A stretch of DNA of 12,639 bases from CAYJOG01 sp964371695 [NCBI: uncultured bacterium]. Lineage in GTDB: Bacteria > CAYJOG01. Positions 1-8,009 of this stretch are shown piece by piece. Positions within the stretch are counted from its first letter, which is position 1. Each line of letters opens with the position of its first letter. The stretch lies in assembly GCA_964371695.1 (NCBI GenBank), contig CAYJOG010000036.1:1-12639 (forward strand), written 5' to 3'. A model generated the notes under the pieces. That model was not told the DNA's origin and did no database searches. It worked only from the letters and a program-made list of their open reading frames with translations. A program made the translations under genes and the position numbers.

Positions 1-1
1 G

Positions 2-3000
2 TTCACCCCCGCGCAACCCCTGCGCAAAAACACCCGTTATGAAATCACCCTTTCCCCCCCCCTCAAGTCTCTCAGCGGAAAAACCCTTGCGCCCTCTGGC
101 CCCTATGCCTTTGAGACACAGCACCTGAAGGTGGTGGACTTCTGGGGTCGCGTCAGCCCCCTGGTTGACCCGGAAGACTATGACCCGCCAGTTTCCAACG
201 ACGGGCCGTTTTTTGTGCGCTTCAACCAGCCGGTGAACCCCGAAGCCCTGCGCCCGCTCCTGAGCATCGACGGCAAGCCGGTGAAAAACCTGGAAGTGGC
301 CCAAAAGGGCGAAGGCAGCGATGGGACCGGCGCGCTGGTGCTCAAAATGTCGCCCGCCGACACGCTGCCCATGGGAGCAAAGGTTGATCTGGTGGTGCAG
401 GAAGGCCAGTTTGGCCTGGAAGGCCCCCTGCCCATGTTGGGCGGCCATTCCCAAAGCGTGAGCACTCCTGAGCCTTTTGGCTTCACTTTTTCAACACCGG
501 ACACCAGTTATTGCGAAACGGGGTTTTCTATTTATGCAACCCGTCTGGTGACAGAAAAAGAACTGCTGGCGCACCTGACAGTGGATCCCCCCGCCCCATC
601 CAGCGGTGTGCGCGCCGAGCAAAAACCCCGCGAGGAGTTCCACGCCCTGTTCAATTTTGCGGCGGGCCAAACCTATAAAGTCACCCTGACGCCGGGACTG
701 CGGGCCGAGACGGGCGAAACCCTGACGGGGGCGATTTCTGTTTCCTTTGCTGTGCCCAACGGCCTGCCCATCGTGGGGTTCCGCGCCCCCAACATGATTC
801 TGGAACCGGCTTGGCGCGACACAGTGGCGCTGATGCAGCAAAACCTTGGCCCCATCACCCTGTGGGCCGCGCCCCTGAGTGTGGAAGACCTCATCACGTG
901 GTGGGAAAAGGAAAAGTGGCCCAAAAACTATCAGCGCCACGCCGCCCCGGCGTCGGCTGCCCTGAACGCGTTTTCCCGCGAGCCGCTTGAGCTGCCCCCG
1001 TGGCAGCCGGGGCAGGCCCAACTGGTTCAGGCCGAGGCCCCGCCCGCCCTGGGGGCCTGCGAGATAAAAGACGACCAGAACAGCAAACCCAAAAACTATC
1101 AGGACACCACCGTTCTGCAGTCCAGCAATCTGGCCATCACCACCAAGCTTTCACCCACCGGCGCGACAGTTTGGGTCACCCACCTCAAAGACGGTCAACC
1201 AGCGGCAGGGGCCAAGGTGTCGGCCCTGGGGCAAATGGGCGAACCCATCACCAAAGCCCAGACAGGCAAAGACGGCGTGGCGTGGCTGCCGCTTAAACCC
1301 AACACCGACGAAGACGTGCGTTATGTCGTGGCCGAAAAAGGCCAGGACCGGCTGGTGAGCAAGGCGGACTGGACCGAAGGCATCCGGTCTTATGAATGGA
1401 ACCTGAGCGACTGGCGTGTGCCCGAAGGTGAAGCCGAGGGGCATTTTGTGCTGGAGCGCGACCTGTACCGCCCCGGCGAAACGGTGCGCTACGCCCTCAT
1501 CCTGCGCCAGCGCCACGGCAACGACCTGAAAACCCGGGCCGGTTTCCCCGTGGAACTACGCATCACCAGCCCCGATGGCGAGCGTCTGGCCACACAAAAA
1601 CTCAAAACCGATGCCTTTGGTCTGGTGAGCGGCCAGTTCGCCGCCACGGGAAACCTGGAGGGTTATCTTTCCATCGAAGCCACGGCGGACGACAAGTGGG
1701 TGGCCAGCACCGGTGTGCGCATCACCAGCTTCCGCCCCATCGCCTTTGAAACCCTGGTGGACGCCCCCACCGACGCCGCCTGGAACAAACCGGTGAAGGC
1801 GGCCATCTCGGTGCGTTATCTGGCGGGCGCGCCCATGGGTGACGGCCCGGTGGAAACCTCACTCACCCGCCAGCCCGGCGTGTTTGTTGACCCCGATGGC
1901 GAGGACTATTCCTATGTCACCTGGGCTTGGTGGGAAGACCCCTATCTCGAAGGTCAGTCCAAAACACTCGTACACCAGACCCTGCTCACCAACAGCCAGG
2001 GTCAGGCCACGTTCACCTTCACACCCAAACCCGAAAAACCCACCGACCTGCCCATGGATTACACCCTGGAGGCCACCGGTCAGGACCAGAGTTATCAGCG
2101 GGTCAGCGCCCGGCGGGTGGTGCGCGTGCATCCCGGCCCGGCCTATGTGGGCCTGCGGCTGAAAGACTGGTTTTTGCAGGCGGGCGACCCCCTCCTGCCC
2201 CAGCTCAAGGTGGTCAGCCCCCAGGGCAAACGGCTGAAAAACCAGAAGGTCACCGTGCGCCTGGAGCGCGTCAGTTATGACCTGGTAAAAACCCTCAGCG
2301 ACTGGGGCGAAGTGGAATATGTCTCCAAAGAAAATGTGACACCGGCGGGCAGTTGCACCACCACGGCGGACTCCTGCAAGCTGCGCCCCACACAAGCGGG
2401 TGAATATCGTGTCATCGCCCAGGTGGGCGAAAAAGGTCAGCAGCACCGGTCTTCAGCCTGGGTGTATGTGTTTGGAAAAGACACCGACCAGACCTGGGCG
2501 GCCCCCCGACACAACCGCGTGGACATGGTGGCGGACAACAAGGAATACCATCCCGGCCAGACCGCCAGCCTCCTTTTCAAAAGCCCCTTCCCCACCGCCA
2601 GAGTCCTCATCACGGTGGAGACCAACAAGGTGATCAGCCGCGGTGTGGAAACCCTGAAAGGCCCCATGGCGCGCATCCGCATTCCCATCACGCAGGACAT
2701 GGTTCCCGGCGCTTATGTGTCGGTGTTTGCCGTGCAGGGGCGCACCGGCGAAAAAATCAGCAACACGGGCGAAGACCTGGGCAAACCCACCTTTCGCATG
2801 GGCGTGATCGAACTGCGCGTCAACCCCGAAGGCCGCCGTCTGAAGGTGGCCCTGTCTCACCCCGCAGCCGTCAAGCCGGGGGCCATGCTGAACGTGAACC
2901 TGAAAACCACCGACCACCGGGGAAAACCCTGTGACTGCCAGTTGGCGGTGATGGTGGTGGATGAAGCGGTGCTCAAACTCACGGGTTTTCAGGTGGCCGA

Positions 3001-5284
3001 CCCCATGGCCACTTTTTACCGACCCCAGCCCCACGGCGTGGTCACCAGCACCAGCCTGCTGCACGTGGTGGGCCGCGAGCATTACGGCAAAAAAGGCCAC
3101 AACCCTGGCGGCGACGGCAAAGGCTCCGGCACCGCCAACCTGCGCAGCGACTTCCGGCTCAGCGCCTATTTCAACCCCGCCGTGCGCACGGGGCCAGACG
3201 GCACGGCCAGCGTGCAGTTCAAATTGCCGGAGTCGCTCTCCAGCTTTCGGGTGATGGCCGTGGCGCTGAACCGCAAAGACCAGTTCGGCCTGGGCAAAAC
3301 CAACGTGCGCACCCAGTTGCCGCTGATGGTGCGGGCGGCGCTGCCCAAGTTCGCCCGGCGCGGCGACGTGCTGGACATCGCCTTTACCGTACAGCAAACC
3401 GCTGCCGAGCATCAGCGGGCATCGCTGGACTGGACCATGAAAGGCGGCCAGTGGCTGGAAGACCCGCCCTCTTCGGTGGAACTCGCCCGTAACACCGCCA
3501 CCCGTGTGTCGGCCTGGATCAAACCCACCGGCGACAAACTGGAACTCACGCTGTTGGCCTCGGTGGGGGACAACAAGGATGGCGTGAAAATCAGCGTGCC
3601 CATCCGCCCCGGCCTGGAACCCAAGGTGGTGGCCGCCCGCCAGTTGTTCCGCAAAGAAGGCAAACTGAGTGTGCAACCCTCGGCTTATGTCCACCGTGAG
3701 GGTAGCCGCGTCACCGTCACCATCGCACCGCCCCTGGTGGGCAGCCTCTCGCGGGCGGCGCAATTTCTCGCCCCTTATCCCTATGACTGCCTGGAGCAGC
3801 GCACCAGCAAGCTGGAAGCCTATCTGGGCCTCACCGAACTGGAAAAAGTGCTCGGCCCCTGGCTGAGCAAAACACAGCGCAGCCAGTTCGACAAAGACCT
3901 GCACCGCCTGAGTGATTACGCCGCTGAAGACGACAACCTGTGGGCCTTGTGGCCTAGCGGGGCCAATGGCTCGCCCTATCACACCGCCCGCGCCCTCAAC
4001 CTGCTTTATTCCGCCCGTCGCCAGGGGCTTTATCACGGCCCGGACCCCAAAGATCAGGTGAGCGCCCTGTGGAACTGGCTGGACAAGCAGAAAACAAGCA
4101 AATCTCCCTGGCCAGAAGGAGAACTGCTGTCGCTCATCGCCGTGCGGCTGTGGGGAAAACCCCACCAGGCCATGGAAGAAGCCTATGCAGGCGTGGCCAG
4201 CTCGGCAGAGGCCCGCAAGGACTACACCATTTACCAGACCCTGGACCTCATCGGCCTGCTGCGCCTCACCCAACCAGCCCTGGCGCGCCGGTTGTTTGAC
4301 CAAACCGTGGCGGACATGCCGCTGCTCAAGGGCCGCAACGCGGCGGGCGCCCAGGCACTGCGGTGGGACGCCGCCGCCGGATGGTCGTTTTATTGCGGCG
4401 GCTGTGAATATGCCAGCCTGCTGGAGCACTTTTTGGCGCAGCGGCCCAAAGATCCGCTGACCGACCGCGTGGCCCTCACGTTGCAGGATCACCTCGTGCA
4501 GCAGAAATACCTCACCACCTACGAAAGCGCTCGCGCCATTTCGGCCCTGGGACTTTACGCCCGCAAAAATCGCAAACAGTTGAAAGCCTTTAACAAGGCC
4601 ACGGTGCGCGCCGGGGCGATTCCCGTGGCGCTTTCACCCGTGAAGGGCCAGAAGTTTACGCTGGCCAAAACCGTCACCTTTGCCCCCACCGGCCCCATGC
4701 CCTGGAACATGACGGTGAACACCCCCGCCCAAACACCCTTGCTGGCCACGGCGGTCTACACCATTCAGCGCGGTTTCCACCTTTCCGCCGCCGAAGAAAG
4801 CGGCATGGTGCTGGACGTGGAATATGTGGCCCGCAATACACAAAAGGGCCTGCGCGCAGGGGAGAAAGTGGACATTCAACTGCTCATGGCCTCGCCGGAA
4901 CTGCGCCATCAGGTGCTGCTTGAAATCCCCCTGCCCTCTGGCGTGGAACCCATTGACCTGAGTCTGGCCACCAGCGAACAGGGAGAAGCGCAGTCCGGGC
5001 CGGAAGAATATGACTCCTGGTGCGACTGTTACCGCAGCAAAGGCCAGGAAGGCCAGCGGGCCAATCAGCGGCTCTCGCCCTGGAGCATTGAACACACCGG
5101 TTTTTACGACGACAAACTGGCCATTGTGCTACGGGAACTGCCCAAGGGCGTGAGCACCTATACGCTACCCGCCCTGGCCCTGTCTGCGGGCCGCCTGCAG
5201 GTGAGCGAAGCCCAGATCAGCCCCATGTACCTGCCCCACGTCTACGGCCGTGCGGGCTCACGTTTGTTGACCGTGGAGCGGTAG
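2..5284 (+). CDS. Alpha-2-macroglobulin family protein, 5' end outside window
   Basis: Bacterial alpha-2-macroglobulins are large periplasmic proteins thought to trap foreign proteases through a reactive thioester. The frame is open from the window edge; the first in-window start (GTG at 131) lies inside the domain series, because codons 2-130 already read like a macroglobulin beta domain (TRYEITLSPPLKSLSG). So 1760 residues are visible, and the signal peptide or lipobox is missing. Landmarks in order are repeated macroglobulin beta domains, MVVDEAVLKLTG (about 2950-2985), a Gly-rich stretch (about 3095-3135), RLSAYFNPAVRTGPDG (about 3155-3200), the thioester motif PYPYDCLEQ (CLEQ at 3788-3799) followed by the alpha-helical thioester domain to about 4600, and a C-terminal domain ending MYLPHVYGRAGSRLLTV. 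The length suits the family. Bacterial homologues are often next to penicillin-binding protein 1C (pbpC); no such gene follows here. The family call is firm; the physiological target is unknown. Confidence 0.95.
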   Translation, partial: FTPAQPLRKNTRYEITLSPPLKSLSGKTLAPSGPYAFETQHLKVVDFWGRVSPLVDPEDYDPPVSNDGPFFVRFNQPVNPEALRPLLSIDGKPVKNLEVAQKGEGSDGTGALVLKMSPADTLPMGAKVDLVVQEGQFGLEGPLPMLGGHSQSVSTPEPFGFTFSTPDTSYCETGFSIYATRLVTEKELLAHLTVDPPAPSSGVRAEQKPREEFHALFNFAAGQTYKVTLTPGLRAETGETLTGAISVSFAVPNGLPIVGFRAPNMILEPAWRDTVALMQQNLGPITLWAAPLSVEDLITWWEKEKWPKNYQRHAAPASAALNAFSREPLELPPWQPGQAQLVQAEAPPALGACEIKDDQNSKPKNYQDTTVLQSSNLAITTKLSPTGATVWVTHLKDGQPAAGAKVSALGQMGEPITKAQTGKDGVAWLPLKPNTDEDVRYVVAEKGQDRLVSKADWTEGIRSYEWNLSDWRVPEGEAEGHFVLERDLYRPGETVRYALILRQRHGNDLKTRAGFPVELRITSPDGERLATQKLKTDAFGLVSGQFAATGNLEGYLSIEATADDKWVASTGVRITSFRPIAFETLVDAPTDAAWNKPVKAAISVRYLAGAPMGDGPVETSLTRQPGVFVDPDGEDYSYVTWAWWEDPYLEGQSKTLVHQTLLTNSQGQATFTFTPKPEKPTDLPMDYTLEATGQDQSYQRVSARRVVRVHPGPAYVGLRLKDWFLQAGDPLLPQLKVVSPQGKRLKNQKVTVRLERVSYDLVKTLSDWGEVEYVSKENVTPAGSCTTTADSCKLRPTQAGEYRVIAQVGEKGQQHRSSAWVYVFGKDTDQTWAAPRHNRVDMVADNKEYHPGQTASLLFKSPFPTARVLITVETNKVISRGVETLKGPMARIRIPITQDMVPGAYVSVFAVQGRTGEKISNTGEDLGKPTFRMGVIELRVNPEGRRLKVALSHPAAVKPGAMLNVNLKTTDHRGKPCDCQLAVMVVDEAVLKLTGFQVADPMATFYRPQPHGVVTSTSLLHVVGREHYGKKGHNPGGDGKGSGTANLRSDFRLSAYFNPAVRTGPDGTASVQFKLPESLSSFRVMAVALNRKDQFGLGKTNVRTQLPLMVRAALPKFARRGDVLDIAFTVQQTAAEHQRASLDWTMKGGQWLEDPPSSVELARNTATRVSAWIKPTGDKLELTLLASVGDNKDGVKISVPIRPGLEPKVVAARQLFRKEGKLSVQPSAYVHREGSRVTVTIAPPLVGSLSRAAQFLAPYPYDCLEQRTSKLEAYLGLTELEKVLGPWLSKTQRSQFDKDLHRLSDYAAEDDNLWALWPSGANGSPYHTARALNLLYSARRQGLYHGPDPKDQVSALWNWLDKQKTSKSPWPEGELLSLIAVRLWGKPHQAMEEAYAGVASSAEARKDYTIYQTLDLIGLLRLTQPALARRLFDQTVADMPLLKGRNAAGAQALRWDAAAGWSFYCGGCEYASLLEHFLAQRPKDPLTDRVALTLQDHLVQQKYLTTYESARAISALGLYARKNRKQLKAFNKATVRAGAIPVALSPVKGQKFTLAKTVTFAPTGPMPWNMTVNTPAQTPLLATAVYTIQRGFHLSAAEESGMVLDVEYVARNTQKGLRAGEKVDIQLLMASPELRHQVLLEIPLPSGVEPIDLSLATSEQGEAQSGPEEYDSWCDCYRSKGQEGQRANQRLSPWSIEHTGFYDDKLAIVLRELPKGVSTYTLPALALSAGRLQVSEAQISPMYLPHVYGRAGSRLLTVER

Positions 5285-5305
5285 TTCATTTTGCATAAGC
5301 CTGAT

Positions 5306-5372
5306 GCCCTCTCCCTGAGGGAGAGGGCGGGACAAGGCCGAACGTATGTGAGGCCGATGTCCGGGTGAGGGG
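5306..5372 (-). repeat. Two-hairpin CCCCTCACCC/CCTCTCCC repeat, copy 1 (inverted)
   Basis: This copy starts 21 nt after the alpha-2-macroglobulin stop and lies in the opposite orientation to the other three. The conserved hairpin has arms GCCCTCTCCCT (5306-5316) and AGGGAGAGGGC (5318-5328), which are perfectly complementary. The conserved flank, seen as GGGTGAGGGG at 5363-5372, is CCCCTCACCC on the minus strand. Between them is the variable hairpin, GGACA..GGCC pairing with GGCC..TGTCC with a small bulge. It may also act as a transcription stop or mRNA 3' end structure for the upstream gene, but no U tract follows directly. Confidence 0.8.
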
Positions 5373-5385
5373 TTTATTCAAGAGC

Positions 5386-5411
5386 AAAAAACCACTGTTT
5401 TTTGGTTTTTT
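5386..5411 (+). terminator. Possible AT-rich terminator hairpin after the alpha-2-macroglobulin gene
   Basis: Arms AAAAAACCA (5386-5394) and TGGTTTTTT (5403-5411) are perfect complements, and the right arm is itself a T tract. The alternative pairing AAAAAAC/GTTTTTT is also possible. The GC content of the stem is low, so it would be a weak terminator. Its place about 100 nt after the stop codon and before convergent genes supports the call only modestly. Confidence 0.4.
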
Positions 5412-5422
5412 CTCATATTTGA

Positions 5423-5471
5423 CCCCTCACCCGGCGCTACGCGCCGCCCTCTCCCCATAAAGGGGAGAGGG
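5423..5471 (+). repeat. Two-hairpin repeat, copy 2
   Basis: CCCCTCACCC at 5423-5432 is followed by a variable hairpin CGGCGC-TAC-GCGCCG (5432-5446) and the conserved hairpin CCCTCTCCCC / GGGGAGAGGG (5447-5456 and 5462-5471, loop ATAAA). It is the shortest copy, and both stems pair perfectly. Confidence 0.8.
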
Positions 5472-5512
5472 AACGATGTCGGAGTGTATAAACTTACGAA
5501 AAATGGGCTAAA

Positions 5513-5578
5513 CCCCTCACCCGGATGGCTTGGCCTTTTGGGGCCAAGCCATCCGACCTCTCCCTCAAGGGGAGAGGT
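5513..5578 (+). repeat. Two-hairpin repeat, copy 3
   Basis: CCCCTCACCC at 5513-5522 is followed by the longest variable stem, CGGATGGCTTGGCC (5522-5535) pairing perfectly over 14 bp with 5542-5555 around a 6-nt loop. The conserved hairpin ACCTCTCCC / GGGAGAGGT (5556-5564 and 5570-5578) comes next. The order is the same as in copies 2 and 4, but the inner stem sequence is unrelated to theirs. Confidence 0.8.
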
Positions 5579-5612
5579 GAAGGACCGCCCCGCTTTTTGA
5601 TCTACCATTTCC

Positions 5613-5632
5613 GAAAACGCTCTAGCGTTTTT
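5613..5632. terminator. Possible bidirectional terminator hairpin
   Basis: Arms AAAACGCT (5614-5621) and AGCGTTTT (5624-5631) are perfect complements with a tract of A on the left and T on the right, so the hairpin reads as a terminator on both strands. It lies between the convergent alpha-2-macroglobulin and glycosyltransferase genes, where such a site is expected. The stem core is short and the formal loop is only 2 nt, so strength is uncertain. Confidence 0.45.
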
Positions 5633-5647
5633 GGGGTCCAACCTTTC

Positions 5648-5713
5648 CCCCTCACCCGCCGAAGGTTTCGCCTTGGCTCAACCTTCGGCTGCCCTCTCCC
5701 TCAGGGAGAGGGC
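5648..5713 (+). repeat. Two-hairpin repeat, copy 4
   Basis: CCCCTCACCC at 5648-5657 is followed by a variable stem GCCGAAGGTT (5658-5667) pairing perfectly with AACCTTCGGC (5680-5689) around a 12-nt loop. The conserved hairpin GCCCTCTCCC / GGGAGAGGGC (5691-5700 and 5704-5713) follows. Its conserved hairpin is nearly identical to that of copy 1. Confidence 0.8.
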
Positions 5714-5864
5714 AAAGAAAGGCCATCTTTTCCCGGTTGGACAGAGGGCCGTCCGCAGGGCGGGGAGTGAGCGCAGAAGATGTTCTGTTGTTTGTTTAAC
5801 AGACCGGACACGGCACAAAACCGTGCAAAAACTTTTGAAAAATGGACTAACGCCTCGCCATCCC
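5714..5864. other. Gene-free stretch beyond the repeat array
   Basis: I see no convincing gene here. It holds only weak structure: CACGG (5809-5813) with CCGTG (5821-5825), and TCTGTT (5784-5789) with AACAGA (5798-5803). Neither is followed by a clear T tract on the minus strand, so no terminator for the glycosyltransferase gene can be called with confidence. The stretch at 5837-5859 resembles the left flank of repeat copy 3. Confidence 0.5.
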
Positions 5865-6542
5865 TCAATCCACAAACCGGTATTTGATCAGCGCCCAGAG
5901 CGCCTCGAAAGCGTCTTTGATGCCGATTTTTTTGCCTTCTTCATAACCCCGTCCGTAATACTGAATGGGCACCTCCACCAGGCGCGCCCCCCGCTTGAGC
6001 ACCTTGGCCGTGATTTCCGGCTCGAAATTGAAGCGGTTGGACTTGATGTCAATGCTTTGCAGAAACTCGCGGCGGAACACTTTGTAACCCGTTTCCATGT
6101 CGCTGAGGATGGAGTTGTAAAGAATGTTGGTGAGCAGCGTGAGCGACTTGTTGGCCACGTAATGCAGAAACATGAAGGCCCGGCCACTGCCTTTGAACCG
6201 GCTGCCATACACCACGTCGGCCCGCCCCAGCAGCATGGGGCGCAGCAGCACTTCAAAATCGCTGGGGTGATATTCCAGGTCGGCGTCCTGAATCAGCACC
6301 AGCTCGCCTTTGGCCTCTTTGAACGCCGTGCGCAGGGCGGCCCCCTTGCCCTGATTTTTTTCGTGCAGCAGCACCTTCACGCGGGGGTCCGTCACGGTGG
6401 CCAGGGCCTCTCGCGTGCCGTCGGTGGAGCCGTCGTCCACAACCACCACCTCTTTGTCAAACGGCGTGTCCAGCACCGCCTGAATCACCTCCAGGATGGT
6501 TTTGTGCTCGTTGAACACGGGAATGACGACGGTGAGCAGCAT
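5865..6542 (-). CDS. Glycosyltransferase family 2, dolichol-phosphate mannosyltransferase-like
   Basis: This 225-residue protein is a GT-A fold inverting glycosyltransferase that would move a sugar from a nucleotide sugar to an acceptor, in this subgroup often a polyprenyl phosphate. Seen in sequence: VVIPVFNE (residues 5-12), VVDDGSTDGT (34-43), the metal-binding QDADLE (85-90), YGSRF (112-116), SDMETGYKVFR (147-157) and FNFEPEI (171-177). It is a single catalytic domain without C-terminal membrane segments, unlike GtrB or ArnC types. The ATG is well placed because the first fold motif begins at residue 5, but no Shine-Dalgarno sequence precedes it; the start is preceded by six C residues. 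It lies 54 nt after the TPR lipoprotein gene and is probably the last gene of the operon. Sugar and acceptor cannot be told. Confidence 0.9.
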   Translation of the reverse strand: MLLTVVIPVFNEHKTILEVIQAVLDTPFDKEVVVVDDGSTDGTREALATVTDPRVKVLLHEKNQGKGAALRTAFKEAKGELVLIQDADLEYHPSDFEVLLRPMLLGRADVVYGSRFKGSGRAFMFLHYVANKSLTLLTNILYNSILSDMETGYKVFRREFLQSIDIKSNRFNFEPEITAKVLKRGARLVEVPIQYYGRGYEEGKKIGIKDAFEALWALIKYRFVD

Positions 6543-6596
6543 GGGGGGTTTTATCGGCGAAATGGTGTCTCTGAAACAGCCTGAAAGCCAAATAAA

Positions 6597-8009
6597 TCAG
6601 TCAGGCAAAATGCCACCCTGGGGCTTGCCGCCCCGCGCAGGGGGAGCCGGGGGCCGGGTGGGCGTGGTGACGGGCGCGGGCATGACCACCGGCGAAGGGG
6701 TCTCGCCCATGGCGCGGATTTCTTCCTGCGCCACCGAAGTGAACGGGTTGGGTGGGTTCACCAGCCCCTGCAGCACCTTTACTGCGCCTTTTTTGTCGCC
6801 GTCTTCCTTCAGCTTGAGCGCCAGATAAAACCGCACGCCGCCCTGTTTATAGGGGTCGTCCTTGAGCATGGCCACCACCTCGCGCAGGTGCTTGGCCCCA
6901 TCGGTTTTCTGGCCGTTCTGGAACTCCAGGTCCGCCTGGGCGAACAGCAGCTTGCCCTGGGTGAGCGGGTCGGTGTTCAGTTCCCGCAGGCGTTCAATCA
7001 GTTTCAGCGCACCCGCGTAGTCTTTTTTGGCGGCCTGGGCCTGGGCCACCTGCATCAGCTCGGTGACAAACCCAAGCTGGTTTTGTGTTTTGTCCAGCAG
7101 GGGCAGCACCTTTTCTGTCGCCTTGGCCATGTCGCCCCGCTGGCGGTGAATGCGCATTTCATACATCAGCGCCTGCTGGTATTGGGGGTTGGTGTTCAGG
7201 TCGATGATGGGCTGCTTTTTGGCTTCCATGTCCTTGTTATAGGCCGCGACTTTTTCTTCGAGCGTGCTCACCACTTTCAGGGCGTCGTCTTCGCGGCCCA
7301 CCTGGGTGAGGCTGGGGATCAAACGGTTGAGCAGGTTCAGCGTGATGGGCTGGCTCAACAGGTCGGGCTGGGCCACCACCTTGTCAAACAGGTCCATCGC
7401 TTCGTCGAATCGTTTCTCCTGGGCATAAAGGCTCACCAACTGGTTCACCACCGCCCCCTTGAAGGCGGGCAGTTCCACTTCGTCCATCATCTGCAGGAAC
7501 ACCGAAATCTGCTCGTCGGTCTTGCCCATCAGGCCATAAAGATTGGCGATGTTCTGCATGATGTTGTAACGCTGGTTGGGGTCGGCGGTTTCCTGGGCTG
7601 TTTTGTTGTACAGCTCGATGGCCTCGGCTTTTTTGTCTTCCTGCATCAGGCTGTGGGCCTCCAACTGATAGGCCCGTGTGCGGATGTCGGTGAACAGCGG
7701 CCCTTCCAGTTCCTTGGCCAGGTCTTCCATCATGGGAATGGTGGAGCCGGTCCAGCTCAGGGACAGCAAAAAGTTGTGTTTGACCTGGGCGGACTGGAAC
7801 TTGCCCCAGGCCACGCGGATTTTCTCGTTGTCTTCGGGTGTGCGGGCCGGGGGGGTTTTGAAGGCCGCCACCACTGCGGGGTCAGCAACAGGCACCAGTT
7901 TTGCCTCGCCCCCGCCCCGTTTGCAGCCTGTATAAAAAGCTGTCGAAGCCACGGCCACAAAAGCGGCCAGGAGAAAAACACCTGAAAAGCGACGGTTTTG
8001 CATGGACAT
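6597..8009 (-). CDS. TPR-containing putative lipoprotein
   Basis: This 470-residue protein of unknown specific function begins with a signal peptide: basic NRR at residues 5-7, a hydrophobic core (about 10-25), then YTGC with Cys29 as a plausible lipidated residue. The lipobox is imperfect, with Tyr at -3. The body is alpha-helical with tetratricopeptide-like repeats, clearest at about residues 115-205 and again in the C-terminal half. It ends in a Pro-rich, probably disordered tail (PAPVTTPTRPPAPP). The ATG at 8009 is chosen because AGGAG (8019-8015) lies 5 nt before it; a TTG at 8012 and an ATG at 8003 are alternatives. The start overlaps the ccmI stop as TGATG, so translation is probably coupled. 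A role as periplasmic scaffold or chaperone in cytochrome c maturation is inferred from position only. Confidence 0.85.
   Translation of the reverse strand: MSMQNRRFSGVFLLAAFVAVASTAFYTGCKRGGGEAKLVPVADPAVVAAFKTPPARTPEDNEKIRVAWGKFQSAQVKHNFLLSLSWTGSTIPMMEDLAKELEGPLFTDIRTRAYQLEAHSLMQEDKKAEAIELYNKTAQETADPNQRYNIMQNIANLYGLMGKTDEQISVFLQMMDEVELPAFKGAVVNQLVSLYAQEKRFDEAMDLFDKVVAQPDLLSQPITLNLLNRLIPSLTQVGREDDALKVVSTLEEKVAAYNKDMEAKKQPIIDLNTNPQYQQALMYEMRIHRQRGDMAKATEKVLPLLDKTQNQLGFVTELMQVAQAQAAKKDYAGALKLIERLRELNTDPLTQGKLLFAQADLEFQNGQKTDGAKHLREVVAMLKDDPYKQGGVRFYLALKLKEDGDKKGAVKVLQGLVNPPNPFTSVAQEEIRAMGETPSPVVMPAPVTTPTRPPAPPARGGKPQGGILPD

Noticed and set aside
2453-4492. Minus-strand open frame of 679 residues
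   Set aside because: It lies wholly antisense to the alpha-2-macroglobulin gene, whose domains and CLEQ motif are unmistakable. The His/Gly/Gln-rich composition is typical of the antisense frame of a GC-rich gene.
5378-5641. Small minus-strand protein across the repeats
   Set aside because: It is made of translated hairpin sequence (LPFMGRGRRVAPGEG-like) with no gene-like features or ribosome binding site.
5306-5713. CRISPR array
   Set aside because: The copies are palindromic doublets of unequal length and spacing with one inverted copy, and the variable parts are self-complementary, not spacer-like. No cas genes are present.
5631-6584. Plus-strand open frame of 317 residues
   Set aside because: It begins in the repeat array and then runs antisense to the glycosyltransferase gene, which has clear family motifs.
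6888-7985. Plus-strand open frame of 365 residues
   Set aside because: It is antisense to the TPR lipoprotein gene and has shadow-frame composition (runs of His, Gln and Val).
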